NCBI GenBank assembly: GCA_024509875.1
Contig: JAMPIV010008515.1
Coordinates: 248,001-312,000 of the forward strand
Direction: 5' to 3'
Length of the DNA: 64,000 nucleotides
From: Oreohelix idahoensis
Lineage: Eukaryota > Mollusca > Gastropoda > Stylommatophora > Oreohelicidae
Shown here: piece by piece, positions 1 through 10,867 of the stretch
Numbering within the stretch: position 1 is the first letter of the stretch
Layout of the letters: each line of letters starts with the position of its first letter
Program-made: the position numbers and the translations under genes
The notes under the pieces: model-generated
What the model saw: only the letters and a program-made list of their open reading frames with translations
Database searches by the model: none
What the model was told of the DNA's origin: nothing

Positions 1-190
1 GATTTCTGTTTCACATCTGCCATCTTCTGTTATTATATGACCAAGATATACGTAGCTCTTGACTTGTTCCAGGATTTTCCAATTTACGTTTATCTTTAAT
101 GTGGGTTTATCGTCTGTTTTGCTAATTATCATAGTTTTTGTTTTCTCAATATTAATGTCGAGTCCATATTCATGACTTATACTGTTCACT
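1..190 (-). pseudogene. LINE reverse transcriptase C-terminal fragment
   Basis: Read on the minus strand, this stretch is open and resembles the end of a non-LTR retrotransposon reverse transcriptase. An EKTKTMIISK stretch precedes a YLGHIITEDG box and then ends at the window edge. The same type of box (YLGTLITTDG) is seen near 62.6 kb, so the two are probably related LINE copies. The fragment is cut on one side by the window and on the other by an AT-rich repeat beginning near 190. It has no catalytic residues and cannot be functional as seen. Confidence 0.7.
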
Positions 191-922
191 TGCTTCACTT
201 GCACAGACATACACACAACTAAAAATTAACTTTCCGTGTAATATACTAAATAATGAAATCCTCCTTCTGTGCTCTGAACTCGTTTATCGCAAATTGATTA
301 TGTCATTAGCGGATCGATTACATTTGAATTAAATTTAAAAACAACAACAAAATAACACTAACAAGAAGAAAATAAAAAATATTTTAAACACAGGCTTTTA
401 ATGCGCTAACAATAGCTCTGAAACTTGGCATAGTTGTGTATTCCCATGACAATACAATAATCAGTCGTAAAAATAATAAAATTAAAATTAATATTCAAGG
501 TTTTTGTTTGTATTGTATCATCAGTGAAATGGGCGATAACTGCAAATAATATAGGTGTATTCTTTCCAACAAGATTGTCTCTCTTGAGAGAAATATTGAA
601 ACTTCTCCCCCCACCCCTTTCCACGCACACACTATCGCACGCGCATGCACAGACAATACACACAACTGACAACTATATTTTTAAAAATTTAATTTACAAC
701 TCTTATCAAAATTTAAAACAAAAAATAAAACCAAAAAAAAAATTAACTTTCCGTGTAATATACTGACTAATGAAATCCGCCTCCTGTGCTCTGGGCTCGT
801 TTATCGCAAACTGATAATGTCTTTAGCGGATCGATTATATTTGACTTAAATTTAAAAACACAAAAAATAACACTAAAAAGAAGAAAATAAAAAAAATTGT
901 AAAAAATATTTTAAACACAGGC
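191..922. repeat. AT-rich repeat with two diverged direct copies
   Basis: A unit of about 175 bp at 222-395 recurs at 740-922. Both copies start with aaattaactttccgtg, share an agcggatcgatta stretch and end with ttttaaacacaggc. The intervening 396-739 contains the segment with cttggcatagttgtg, which occurs again at about 62,760. Part of this repeat is also found at 63,103-63,230. It is a dispersed repeat rather than host unique sequence. I see no protein and no tRNA-like promoter in it. Confidence 0.75.
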
Positions 923-1131
923 ACTAAAAAGCCACAAATAATTTTTCAAGCAGTTTATAGCTTGCAGTCAAAAAATGTAACATCATATTGACAAAAACCT
1001 GAGGCGCTGATTCTACATAAAATTAACTTCTGCTTTATACTTCATTACACACTTATGGATAAAATATATGATAAGCTTCAAAAATTATTTGTGGCTTTTT
1101 AGTGCATTAAAAGCCTGTGTTTAAAATTTTT
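912..1131. repeat. Hairpin (inverted-repeat) element
   Basis: Bases 921-951 are matched in reverse complement by 1,075-1,105, a nearly perfect 31-bp inverted pair. It is extended outward by taaacacag at 912-920, paired with ctgtgttta at about 1,115-1,123. The loop is about 123 bp. The outer edge abuts a T run (1,127-1,144). It looks like a MITE-like or foldback piece inside the AT-rich repeat family. Confidence 0.7.
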
Positions 1132-1144
1132 TTTTTTTTTTTTT

Positions 1145-1750
1145 AATTGCTCCCAAAGCACATTCCCAGCGCCCCCTCCAAGTTCCTGCATTGCATAAAG
1201 AAAACTATAAATAGAACTTTTGGTGATACCCTTGGCTGTATTGAAAAGTTAATCTTGTTTATTAACGTATCGGGGATATCACGTTGCCACCTTAATACTG
1301 AGACCATCGAATCTGCAACAAAGCAAAGTTGGCTCTTTTTTAAATAGGCCTTCCTGCATATACTGTATCTATTTTCGTCAGTTGCCCGTGAAAAGTACAT
1401 TCGGACACGTCATGCCAGTAGACAATCATCGATATAAAACTTGTAAATAGTATTTAGCTCTGGTTGTCACCTTTCAAAAGATGCCGATCTTAGTGAGATG
1501 ACAACTTACTTTATTTTGTCAATTTCTCTTTCTTTGAGGTTGACGAAGTGGACAACAAGGGCTTCGTTATCCTTGATATCCACTTTTTAGCAGACGATTA
1601 CGCTTAGAATTTATGATTAGCGATAGTTGCCTGAGCTCAGGATGTCAAATATATACAAAACTATGCATTGCTTAATTAATGATCATAGTAATACAATTAC
1701 TCCGCTATCCATATTTCCTATCTTGTCCTCGCCTCACTGGTGTTGGGATA
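1145..1750. other. Unassigned AT-rich stretch
   Basis: There is no convincing coding potential: the open frames are short and overlap on both strands. No tRNA, SINE box or LTR was recognised. It is bounded on the left by a T run and on the right by the 3' tail of LINE E. Confidence 0.5.
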
Positions 1751-2839
1751 TTTTTTTTTATATAAAGTATCCCGTTCAACCCTTGATGGGTTATAATTAG
1801 GACATATATTGTAATAAATTCAAGACAATAAAATCAGATTTCCGATATCCAAATATAGTATCTACTTCTGCTCTCCACTCAGTCCAAATATAGTAAATGA
1901 AAACCAAAAGTGTGTGAATCATGTTGTGTGTGACACCCCCTTATCAAGAAACAAACAATAAAATTTAAAAAAACAACTAATACAAACAAGACAAAACAAA
2001 CAAACAAACAACAAAAGCCAAAAAGCAACAAAACAAAACAAAATAAATAAATAAACAAAGTAGAGTCTCTCACAACTGCCCTGCTGTTAACAAGGTGGAA
2101 GGAGCGAGAAAGACTTGAGATTACATCAAATCTACCAACTATCTGCCATCATCCACACGATTATTCTATCAGTCTTCCCCTTATCCTCTCACCATAATGC
2201 ATCTTTACATTTTAATTTTAGTTCTTGTTATATACTGTTTTACTATATTGTGCAATTCTCTAGGTCAATCTATTCTACGCAGATAAATTTACAGATAAAT
2301 TGCATGCCTGCAAATAATGTAATATTGGTTTGCTCTGTTGTTCATACTTCCTACATTTTAATAGGAAATGCTCTACATTATTTTCTTCTAGACACTCTGC
2401 ACAGTAAGGTTCTTCTATTCTAAAATAGCCCGTTCTTAGTTGCAGTCTAGGAGGTTTCTTATTGATAGGAATTTTTAGTTCTCTAGATACCTGACACGTT
2501 CTCGTTGGAGTTTTGAACAATTTTTATGCATGTCTGCCTGTCAGGCTTCCATCCCACTCTGCTGTCCATTCGTCAGTTATTATTCTTTTAATTAAGCTTT
2601 TGATCTCTGTTTTATTCATCCCTACATTTACTTGGTTTCTATTATTTCTACTTTTATTAGCTATCTGACTTTTCATTTCATTCAATGCCGACATGTGAAG
2701 ATATCCAAGCTATTAATACGGAACATACTCTGGAGTATAGATAAGTATTTGTCAGTAATATCTTTTCTGCTATATCAGGTCTACTGCATTCTCGTAAGTT
2801 TCTTATAACTTGAATTGCTGAAAGTGAGTGTAAATATTG
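1751..2839 (-). pseudogene. LINE E, 3' part (RNase H end and 3' UTR)
   Basis: This is the 3' portion of a minus-strand LINE. From right to left it encodes the end of an RNase H domain (SAIQVIRNL, then WISSHVGIE), a C-terminal zinc motif (CX2CX7HX4C, with CAEC and HFLLKC) and a 3' UTR. The UTR shares the cccgttcaacc stretch with LINE F at about 26,825. The plus-strand T run at 1,751-1,759 is the poly-A-like tail. The reading frame is broken by stops. The 5' remainder lies at 25,854-26,350, because LTR element A is inserted inside the RNase H domain. Confidence 0.8.
2836..2839. repeat. Target-site duplication of LTR element A, left copy
   Basis: The base string attg precedes the left LTR and atta follows the right LTR at 25,854-25,857, one mismatch in four. 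Placing the break here restores the RNase H reading of LINE E across the gap apart from a small deletion, which supports the assignment. Confidence 0.6.
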
Positions 2840-3504
2840 TGTCACATGATGAAGATGATATCGGTGTAATGTAGATGTCACATAATGATGATGATGATGT
2901 CAGTATAATACAGACATCGAGCATATGTTGTAATGATGATGATGATATCAGTGTAATACAATTATCAAGCGTACCGTATATTGTATTGATGATGATTACG
3001 CTGATGATTATGATTATGGTCAGTGTGTGTGTGTGTAAGCAAATGATAAAGTAAGAGGGGTTGTTTCCGTGAACAGTAAATTGCGTAGGCCTGTGTGTAT
3101 GTTAAGTGCGAATGAAAAGTGGTCAGTCTGGTTTTACGTGAGTTTACCTCGTGCGAGACAGTGGGTCAAAACACGGGAGAATAGTTCAAGGTGCGAAGTG
3201 TTTAGTTTCTGACTGGAAGGTGAACGGAAAAGGTTGCGTGTAGAGGGAGAAGATGGCTAGATGTCATGGCTGAATCTTGTTGTTTAATTCTGAAGGAAGA
3301 ATTACGAATTATTACATGGATATTTGCATTTCATATAATGTTTGTGTTTCATGACATTTCCGTAATACAGTGTTCAGTTTGGGACTAAATTTCGGTGTTG
3401 ATTGGTTTACTCAGGAATGGATGTGTCAATTATGGTGTAAGAAGATAGTAAGCACCTTTGCGGATTAATTACTGCGACAGCATGCATCCCCACAGCATGT
3501 GTCA
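2840..3504 (+). mobile_element. LTR element A, 5' LTR
   Basis: This 665-bp sequence starts TGTCACATGATG and ends CATGTGTCA, and recurs in the same orientation at 25,197-25,853. It carries GATGAT-rich repeats near its start and a GT run at 3,020-3,036. The copies differ by scattered substitutions and a roughly 13-bp indel near 3,222, so this insertion is older than element C. It is followed at once by a primer-binding-site-like sequence, which marks it as the 5' LTR. Confidence 0.85.
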
Positions 3505-3506
3505 TT

Positions 3507-3523
3507 TGGGTGCTCTTTGAGGG
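3507..3523 (+). promoter_or_regulatory. Primer-binding site of element A
   Basis: Two bases after the 5' LTR comes TGGGTGCTCTTTGAGGG. A TGG start just inside the LTR is the usual complement of a tRNA CCA end. I cannot say which tRNA would match. Confidence 0.6.
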
Positions 3524-4830
3524 AAATTGTACCCGCCAGAAGAATCTAGCCAGCCGTGCCAAAAGTATTCAGCCATTTTACAATCCAGGGTTGCCAGTCA
3601 AGAAATATCTACTTATATTCCTGAGAGTTTCGCTCATGTATGTTGGCGTGTTCACACAACACTGAATTTCAAAGACAAGGCCTACTATCAATTTAAATTA
3701 CTGGTTTCACGCAACACGTAATATTCAAGACATTTGCATGTAAAAGCAAAATGTATTGCCACTAGTGTCTGTTATCAACGCTTGAGTTTGTGTCGAACGG
3801 AGTAAGCTACACTCTGTTTCAAGAATTTATATGCTTGGTTGACATTCATCAGCGCTTGAGTGGTGGCTAGTTGCACAGCTGCACGCTGTTTTCGAGGACT
3901 TACATACGGTTATATATCCATTGTTATCGTCTTGTTTGTGGTCCTTACTAACGTACATCTTGCCATAGTGTCAGGACTACCATCAGTGATATGTACAACA
4001 GATTTCAACATTGAAAATCTACCCGCTTGACGCAACTTGGGAAGTATCAGTGAACATTCTTAATTCAAAAAAATCTACGCTGCTTGCCGCATCTTGTGCA
4101 GTATCAGTGAACATTCCTACTTCAAGAACGTCTACGCTGCTTGTCGCATCATTTGCAGTATCAAGGGACATTTATAATTCAAGAAATCCTTACGATAGAT
4201 TCTACGTCGGTTGCCGCATCCTGTGCAGTGGAACTGATTATTTGAAAACTACAGCATCATTACAGCAAGATGACTCGTCAGTACAGCTCACTGCCCCCTC
4301 CCTTGTGCATGAATACTTCTAGACAGTGAAGTCTACAACGCGTACTAAGCAAGGCACCATACAGTGACAGGCTGCTAAACAGATAAGCCATTCTTGTGCT
4401 ATCATTCCTCTTGTTCGTGCATACCACACTGTTGGCATTCCTGTCTTTACCTCATCTGTTGCTTGTTGTTATTGTGCGTGACTTACGTGTTTGCTTAAAT
4501 TATGTTTTAGATTCAATGTTTAGTCTTCTTCATAGAGGAACTGATGTTGAGTTAATCTATTAGGATTTTGTTAAATTTAATCCCTTAAGGGGCCACATCT
4601 GAGTTGGATCGGGTTATATGGAGCGCCCTGAGTGATTTCTTTGAACATAATACGCGTTAGTTGTGTTGGTTTAGTTCGTAGAAAGCGTTGCAATCGTATA
4701 AAGCCTCTTTCTTGTCCAGTTTACATGAAGTATTCTTCGGTTATTTTTCTTACTATCATTGTACATAAGTTCTTTTTTTAGTTCCATTGTCGTTGGTCGT
4801 CTGTCAGGTTCGGTGTTGTATATAAATCTA
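3524..4830 (+). mobile_element. Element A leader, 5' part
   Basis: This is noncoding leader between the primer-binding site and gag, interrupted at about 4,830 by LINE B and resuming near 16,990. No capsid or enzyme motif is seen. The short open frame at 4,011-4,322 only reflects an internal tandem repeat. Confidence 0.6.
3995..4240 (+). repeat. Degenerate ~65-bp tandem repeat in leader
   Basis: About three to four copies of a unit containing tctacgctgcttg, cgcatc and gcagtatcagtgaacatt. The repeat is directly visible. Its role, for example RNA structure or packaging, is unknown. Confidence 0.7.
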
Positions 4831-6475
4831 TTCATTCATAACCCTCCACTCCCAAAGGAGCATAGGCCTTCAACAAACACATGCCAAGTCCTCCTGTCAC
4901 GTGCCATCATCTCAAGTTCTTTCCACGTTCTCTTCATCCTTTTCACCTCTGTTTCCAGCTCTCTTCTCCATGTGCTTCTTGGTCTACCTCTGCCTCTCTT
5001 GCCCTGGGGGTTCCAGAACAAGGACTGCCTTGTAATGCTATCAACAGGTTTTCTCAGTGTGTGTCAAATCCATCGCCATCGTCTTCTTCTCATATCCTGT
5101 TCCTCTGGCACTTGTCTAGTTCTTGTCCTCAGTTCCACGTTGGTAACCTTGTCATACCATTTTAATCCATCTATTCTACGCAAGCACCCATTTATGAAAG
5201 TCTGTAGCTTTTTGGTTGTTGTCTTTGTTGTTCTCCATGTCTCAGATCCATACAATAGGACTGACTTCACATTTGAGTTGAAGGTTCTTATTTTCGTGTT
5301 GGATCCGATTTCTCTTGATCTCCATATATTTCCCAATGCAATGAAAGCTCCTCTTGCTTTTTGTATTCTTAGTTTGATATCACTGTCTGTTCCTCCAACT
5401 TTGTCTATATTGCTGCCAAGATATGTGTACGATTCTACATCTTGTAGGCCTATTGGTGTTTCTTCAAGTTCAACCCTGTTATCATTACCTGCATTTATTC
5501 TAATTAATTTTGTCTTTTCCCTGTGTATTTTCAGACCCAATTGCTGTGACCTCTCATCGAGTGTTTTCAATTTGTCCTGCATCTGATTACGGTTATGGGA
5601 CAGAAAAGCCAAGTCATCAGCAAAATCCAGATCATCCAACTGCTTAGTCAGAGTCCACTGGATTCCATTTCTGTTGTGCGTTGTCGATGATCTCATTACC
5701 CAGTCTATTGCTAGTAAAAAAAGAAATGGAGACAAGAGGCATCCCTGTCGCACTCCTGTTCTTATCCCAAACGGTTCTGTAAACTGTCCTTCGTGAAGAA
5801 CGCTGCATGTCATGTCTTCATATGTTTTCTTTATTAAATTAATGATCTTCAGGGGAACTCCATAATGCCTCATCAATTTCCAAAGTGATTCTCTGTCTAC
5901 ACTGTCAAATGCCTTTTCGTAGTCCACAAATCCAATGTATAGTGGTGAATTCCATTCCAGACTTTGTTCAACTATTATTCTCAAAGTGGCTATCTGGTCT
6001 GTACATGATCTGTTTTGTCGAAAACCTGCTTGTTCATCTCTCAGTTTCTTGTCTATGGACTCTTTTAATCTCTCAAGGATAATCCTGTTTAATACTTTTC
6101 CTGGCACTGATAGTAACATTAATCCTCTATAATTTGTGCACTCTTGTAAATTTCCCTTCTTAGGCAACTTAACCAGATATCCTTCCTTTCATTCTGCTGG
6201 TATCTCTTCCTTTTCCCAGACTTTACCAAGTAATTTATATAACATCTCTGTAGCCGTGTTGATATCTGCTTTGATGGCCTCTGCTGGAATGCCATCAGGT
6301 CCAGACGCTTTTCCATCTCTTAGAAGCTTTATGGTTTTCTTTATTTCTTCCTTCCTTGGTCTTTCATCGTTAATGTGTAGCTCTTCTTCTGCTGGCTGGA
6401 TGTCCGGGGGGTTTTGTGGAGCTGGTCTATTGAGAAGGTCCTCAAAATATTCTGTTCACCTCTTCATTTGCTCTT
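4830..6475 (-). pseudogene. LINE B, reverse transcriptase part
   Basis: Minus-strand non-LTR reverse transcriptase. Recognisable motifs in order are DGKASGPDGIPAEAI near 6,280, GLMLLSVPGKV, EQAGFRQNRSC, motif A (GFVDYEKAFDSVDR), motif B (GVRQGCLLSPFLF) and motif C (LDFADDLAFLS), then a thumb and a C-terminal region with CLRRIDGL and GRPRSTWRRELE. It has no RNase H. The longest open frame is 5,064-6,167; frameshifts connect it to 6,119-6,316 and to 4,836-5,021. The 3' end carries a GAATGAAT-like tail near 4,830. The upstream endonuclease half is at 15,197-16,900, separated by LTR element C. Catalytic residues are present but the frame is broken, so it is inactive as it stands. Confidence 0.85.
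6471..6475. repeat. Target-site duplication of LTR element C, left copy
   Basis: The string ctctt occurs immediately before the left LTR and again at 15,192-15,196 after the right LTR. The perfect 5-bp match is typical of Ty3/gypsy integration. The flanks belong to adjoining parts of LINE B. Confidence 0.9.
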
Positions 6476-8899
6476 TGTGGTGAAGTGGGATGTTATAAAT
6501 ATTTATAGGGGACTTAGTGTACTGACTGAGATCAGCTGTGAAGGTATATATATCTAATAAGAGTAGTGTATTATATATAACCTTACTTGCTACCACATAT
6601 CTATATATCTCAGTCAGAATTATTCTGGAATAGTGTGATGACTACGTTATGTGTCTAGGGTATGTGTATGATGAAGTGTAAGTCACAACGACAGACAGAT
6701 AAACAATTTAATTTAATCCACTACACTTGACAACACTGTGACACTCACATACATATAACACTCTATGAGAATATCTTAAAGGAGGCACTGATAACTTTTC
6801 AAATAACAATATGTATTAATTGCTATCATAAAGGCATATGTGTCCTGATTCAATTACAAAGTAACCAGGAATCACAATCAATTTTAATTACAAGTATATG
6901 TACAGACTTTATCAATATGAATATCGTAGTGACATTTATTATTAAAAATATCCTATGTGTGTCAGTTGTGTAGTAGTAATATGAGGTAATACTGGTTTTG
7001 TTTTGTTCAAGCTCTGTTGGTATTTGTCATCATGACTTCAATAGTTTGTCTTTAGGGACTAGTATTGGAGATGTTCACAGTTCCTGATTTTAAGACAAGT
7101 AAATTCCCCTCTTAATGTTAATTTTTCAAAGTCAGTTCAAGATGAGGGGACATAATGTTGAGCTCAGCTGGCCAAGTTAGCTTATCTGGCGTGATGGCGG
7201 CAGGAAAGGACTCCTCTGCTCGAATTCTCCTCTGGGCTCTGGAGACACCTCACTGATAGCTAAAAGGACCAAGGAGTATGCTGTCCGACACTGGATTCAG
7301 CAAAGCTCTGACCAGGTGCTGCTCAGTACCATCAAGACCACTGTCCCTGAAATCAAGAAGGATGTACCTTCTACTTCATAACTAACTTATACTCTCTTTT
7401 ACACTGATCACAATACAGCACAGACATTGAGTTCAGAGCGTTAGGCCAACTATCAGCTTCATTCTGAAGTACTTTATACCAGCATTAACCTCCTTAATGG
7501 TTACTACGCCTCTGCAATTCCAGCATTATTTCTTTCTAGTCAATCATCTAGGTGTCAGTGTACTATTTGGCCATTCCATGCCGTTTGACTTTCCTCCGAC
7601 ACCCTCTGTTCAGGCTGGAGCATTATAGGCTTTATCTCTTGTTTGCCACTGAACTACACATATATATATACAGGCATAAATTAACAATTTACATTCAATT
7701 TTCATTAAAAGATACTGAATGGTTCAAGCTTACCACAATTTCATGGAAATAAACACAGATACGTTGATTAGCAATGAATTCTGGCACAATTACTGGCACA
7801 AATTTCCATCTGCTTATGTTCCAGGCTTTTATTTTAGCAAAATTGTGAGCTGGCTTCAACGCACTGATGCTTTATCAAGCTTATTTAAACAAGTGGTTTC
7901 GAACTAACGCTCCCAAGTGATTATATCCAGCGAGTCTAGCCAATGAGGCCCCGTTTCGACAAGTGTTTGAAAAAATGTTACCTTTCCCCGTTTCCCCTAA
8001 CAACGAAAGATAGTATTTATAGTCCGACCAATCGTGGTTCGTCTTTCATTTGTTGCGCTCCAATCAATTGGGAGTTTACATGGTAGGCTATTTATGTAAC
8101 GTAAGGTTTTTTCAAACACGTTATAAAAAAAAATTTTATGAGCAGAAATGATTCCATGCTGTCAGGCATCCTCACTATTTTATTTTGGGTATAATTTATT
8201 AATTCCTGGACTATTTGCGTAACGTTTTACATATTATTTGTCAGCAAGCCCTAAGGAACCCAAATATACCAATTTGAAAGAGCTACGTGGCTGCGTTCAA
8301 AATATGTATTTTCTACCTCCTGTTTCGAAGATGTGCTGTCTGGGTACTGTTATGTTTTCAACCGTAAACCCATCTAATGTTGTCTTTCCTAATAAGAGTT
8401 TTTTTATGATTTATAAACCTAACTCTGGGAAAGGGTAGTGTATTTTATCACTGTCCGTCTGAAAAACAATTAGTGCATGTAGACTTACACGCGTGATGGC
8501 AGCATTTGTGTATCGCGCGACGCGTGTTGCATGCGTTCCCGATTTTATTCGCCCCTCTCTCTCTCTCTATATTTGAGTCCATCTGTTCGTTCGTTTTGGT
8601 AACGTAATATAATTAATGTTAGGATTAATTTAGGTCATTACGCAGGGCCTCTCAATGTTTTTCTTAGAAATGCAGCACACGTTTCATTGAAGAAAGCGGG
8701 TAATAATACAGTAAGCTTTTACTATCAACGTGAAAGCGTTACAATTTGCAGACGAAGCATAAAACAAGGGGGATTTCGAGTACAGTCATTGTGACAGCAC
8801 TGTTCTTTACCATTCTTCTTCCTTTATTTATTATATGTATTTATTAGGCTTTATATTTACTTGATAATTTATATATGTGGATTAGAATATTCCACGACA
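6476..8899 (-). mobile_element. LTR element C, 3' LTR
   Basis: This 2,424-bp sequence begins TGTGGTGAAGTGG and ends CCACGACA (plus-strand reading). It recurs almost base for base at 12,771-15,191. By eye I counted about seven differences, including single substitutions, a TA-repeat length change and a one-base T-run difference. The element is on the minus strand, so this left copy is the 3' LTR. The small open frames inside it are present in both LTRs and have no recognisable domain. Confidence 0.95.
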
Positions 8900-8911
8900 C
8901 CTCCCCTCTTA
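8900..8911 (-). promoter_or_regulatory. Polypurine tract of element C
   Basis: Directly abutting the 3' LTR, the minus strand reads TAAGAGGGGAGG, a purine run in the position that primes plus-strand DNA synthesis in LTR elements. Confidence 0.8.
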
Positions 8912-8966
8912 AAACAGACATTATATGTCAGTCCTTTATTCTATATACACATAGAGAAATTCATTA

Positions 8967-10865
8967 TTATTTCTGGTGTTTACGGTGATTTTCATCACAC
9001 GGATGGCGGCTTAAAAAATCCGCTCCCAAATTGGTTTTTCCAGATATATACTCAATGCTAAAATTATATGGAGCCAGAAGTAAAGACCATCGGAGTAACC
9101 TAGAGTTCTCATGCTTAGCCTGTGCTAGAAACGATAAAGGTTTGTGATCTGTTTGCAACTTAAATGCCTTCCCATATAGATAAATATTGAATTTCTTTAT
9201 TGCCCATATTACTGCAAGACATTCTTTTTCGCTAGTTGAGTAGTTGATTTCAGCTTTATTCAACTTTCTGCTAGCATATGCCACTGGGCTTAATTCCCCA
9301 TCCAATGCATCTGATTTCTGTAGTAGAGTTGCACCTAACCCAATATTACTTGCATCCGTCCTTACTATGAATTCTTGACTTAAGTCAGGTAATTTCAAAA
9401 TGGGTTTACTTGTGAGCTTTTCCTTCAATTCTTGGTAAGTCATTTCACATTGTGGTGTCCATGTAATGCGATCTGGAAGTCCTTTACGTGTCAATTCCGT
9501 TAAAGGTGCACATATGGAATTAAAGTTCTTGATATACTTCTGGTAGAAACCACATAATGAGACAAAGGATCTCACGTCCTTCTTGGTTTGTGGTCTCGGG
9601 GCTTTCTGTAGTTTTTCTAAATTCTTTGGGTCAGGGGTCATATTTCCCTGATAAACTGTGTGTCCCAAAAATTCCAATTCTTTACATCCAACGCAACATT
9701 TGGTTGGTCGGGCTGTTAAATTTGCCTTCCTAAGTCGATCAAACAGCATGTTCAGAGAGTCAATGTGTTCCTCAAATGTTTCTGTTGCTATAAGGATATC
9801 ATCCATAAAATTTGTTATACAGGGATTATTCAGAGGATCCAATAATTTTCTCATCATTCTAGAGAAGACACTAGGCGCATTCTTCAATCCAAATGGCAAT
9901 CTATTAAACTCATAGTGTCCTTCTGAGGTACTAAAAGCTAAGTATGGTCTAACCTCAGGCTTTACTGGAATCTGATAGTATCCTTTACTCAGATCCACTT
10001 TTGAGAAATATTTAGCTTTATTTAGTCTGGCAAACAGCTGATTTGTATCCGGCAATGGATCCACCTGTCCTTCTGTAATAGCGTTCAGTCTCCTGTAATC
10101 TATACAGAGTCTATGTTCTCCAGAGGGCTTCCTTAAAAGTACAACACCGGAACTATACGAAGACTCACTGTGCGAAATAATTCCTTCCTTCAACAGATAG
10201 TCTATCTCTTCCTTCAAAGCTTTCTCCTTAGCAAACGGAATCGAATATGGTTTCATACAGACAGGTGTGGGGTCTATCAGTTTCATATCATATTCCAATA
10301 GGTTTGTATGCCCTGGTCGGTCTGTTAACACCTCTGCATGATTATTTAGAACCTGTTGCACTCTCTCTTTCTGAGTTTTCGTTAAATGTGTACTGATTTT
10401 CACCTGTGCTGCTGTCTCACAGGGGTGTAATGGATATTCAAATGATGAAAGTGGTTCCTTTTTCATCTCCATGGCGATGGACAAGGTCAACAAGTGTGTC
10501 TCTTCCTGATGTTCTCTTTCCAAATATTTCTTCAGGAGATTCACATGATAGATTTTTTCTTTCCCCTTCTTATCTATCTTATAATTTGTTCTAGACACCT
10601 TCTCTAAAACTGTATATGGACCCTGCCATCCAATTTGTAACTTATTCTGACTCCCGGGCAAAAGAAGCAGTACCTTCTCTCCCACAGCCAAATTTCTGTC
10701 TTTCGCCTTCCTGTTATAATAGGCAGCATGTTTCTTCCTGGCTTGTTTCAAATTTTCATTGGCAAGTTTCCAGCCAGTTTTCAACCGAGTGGTCAGCTCA
10801 TTCACATATTGGTATGAAGATGTAATGTTTTCCTCTGCCTTTTCATCAGTCCACGTTCTTAACAA
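8967..10865 (-). CDS. Element C pol: integrase C-terminus, RT and RNase H
   Basis: An open frame of 632 residues. Residues 1-115 are the end of a Ty3/gypsy integrase, with a VGEKVLLLLPG strand and the GPY/F module (WQGPYTVLE, G82-Y84). Reverse transcriptase follows at about 185-460: IDYRRLNAI, motif A VDLSKGYYQ (D291), RLPFGLKNAP and motif C FMDD (353-356). RNase H follows at about 495-620, with D504 in RTDAS, E547 in EKECL, D572 in TDHKPL and D615 in GADFLSR. All catalytic residues of both enzymes are visible. The integrase end precedes RT, the reverse of the usual Ty3/gypsy order. The first methionine is not necessarily a true start: the protein is homologous further upstream (GPYVALL) in another frame. 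Host function is not implied. Confidence 0.9.
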   Translation of the reverse strand: MLRTWTDEKAEENITSSYQYVNELTTRLKTGWKLANENLKQARKKHAAYYNRKAKDRNLAVGEKVLLLLPGSQNKLQIGWQGPYTVLEKVSRTNYKIDKKGKEKIYHVNLLKKYLEREHQEETHLLTLSIAMEMKKEPLSSFEYPLHPCETAAQVKISTHLTKTQKERVQQVLNNHAEVLTDRPGHTNLLEYDMKLIDPTPVCMKPYSIPFAKEKALKEEIDYLLKEGIISHSESSYSSGVVLLRKPSGEHRLCIDYRRLNAITEGQVDPLPDTNQLFARLNKAKYFSKVDLSKGYYQIPVKPEVRPYLAFSTSEGHYEFNRLPFGLKNAPSVFSRMMRKLLDPLNNPCITNFMDDILIATETFEEHIDSLNMLFDRLRKANLTARPTKCCVGCKELEFLGHTVYQGNMTPDPKNLEKLQKAPRPQTKKDVRSFVSLCGFYQKYIKNFNSICAPLTELTRKGLPDRITWTPQCEMTYQELKEKLTSKPILKLPDLSQEFIVRTDASNIGLGATLLQKSDALDGELSPVAYASRKLNKAEINYSTSEKECLAVIWAIKKFNIYLYGKAFKLQTDHKPLSFLAQAKHENSRLLRWSLLLAPYNFSIEYISGKTNLGADFLSRHPCDENHRKHQK

Positions 10866-10867
10866 AG

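Noticed and set aside
1879..2073. Hydrophobic 64-codon frame (Phe/Leu/Val rich)
   Set aside because: Encoded by an A/T-rich low-complexity run (AAAC/AAAT repeats) in the LINE E 3' UTR; membrane-like composition is a base-composition artefact.
4759..5586. 275-codon plus-strand frame
   Set aside because: Antisense shadow of the LINE B reverse transcriptase, which has clear RT motifs on the minus strand.
7719..7907. Small conserved ORF present in both LTRs of element C (also 14,012-14,200)
   Set aside because: Its conservation follows from LTR identity; it is short and has no recognisable domain or codon evidence.
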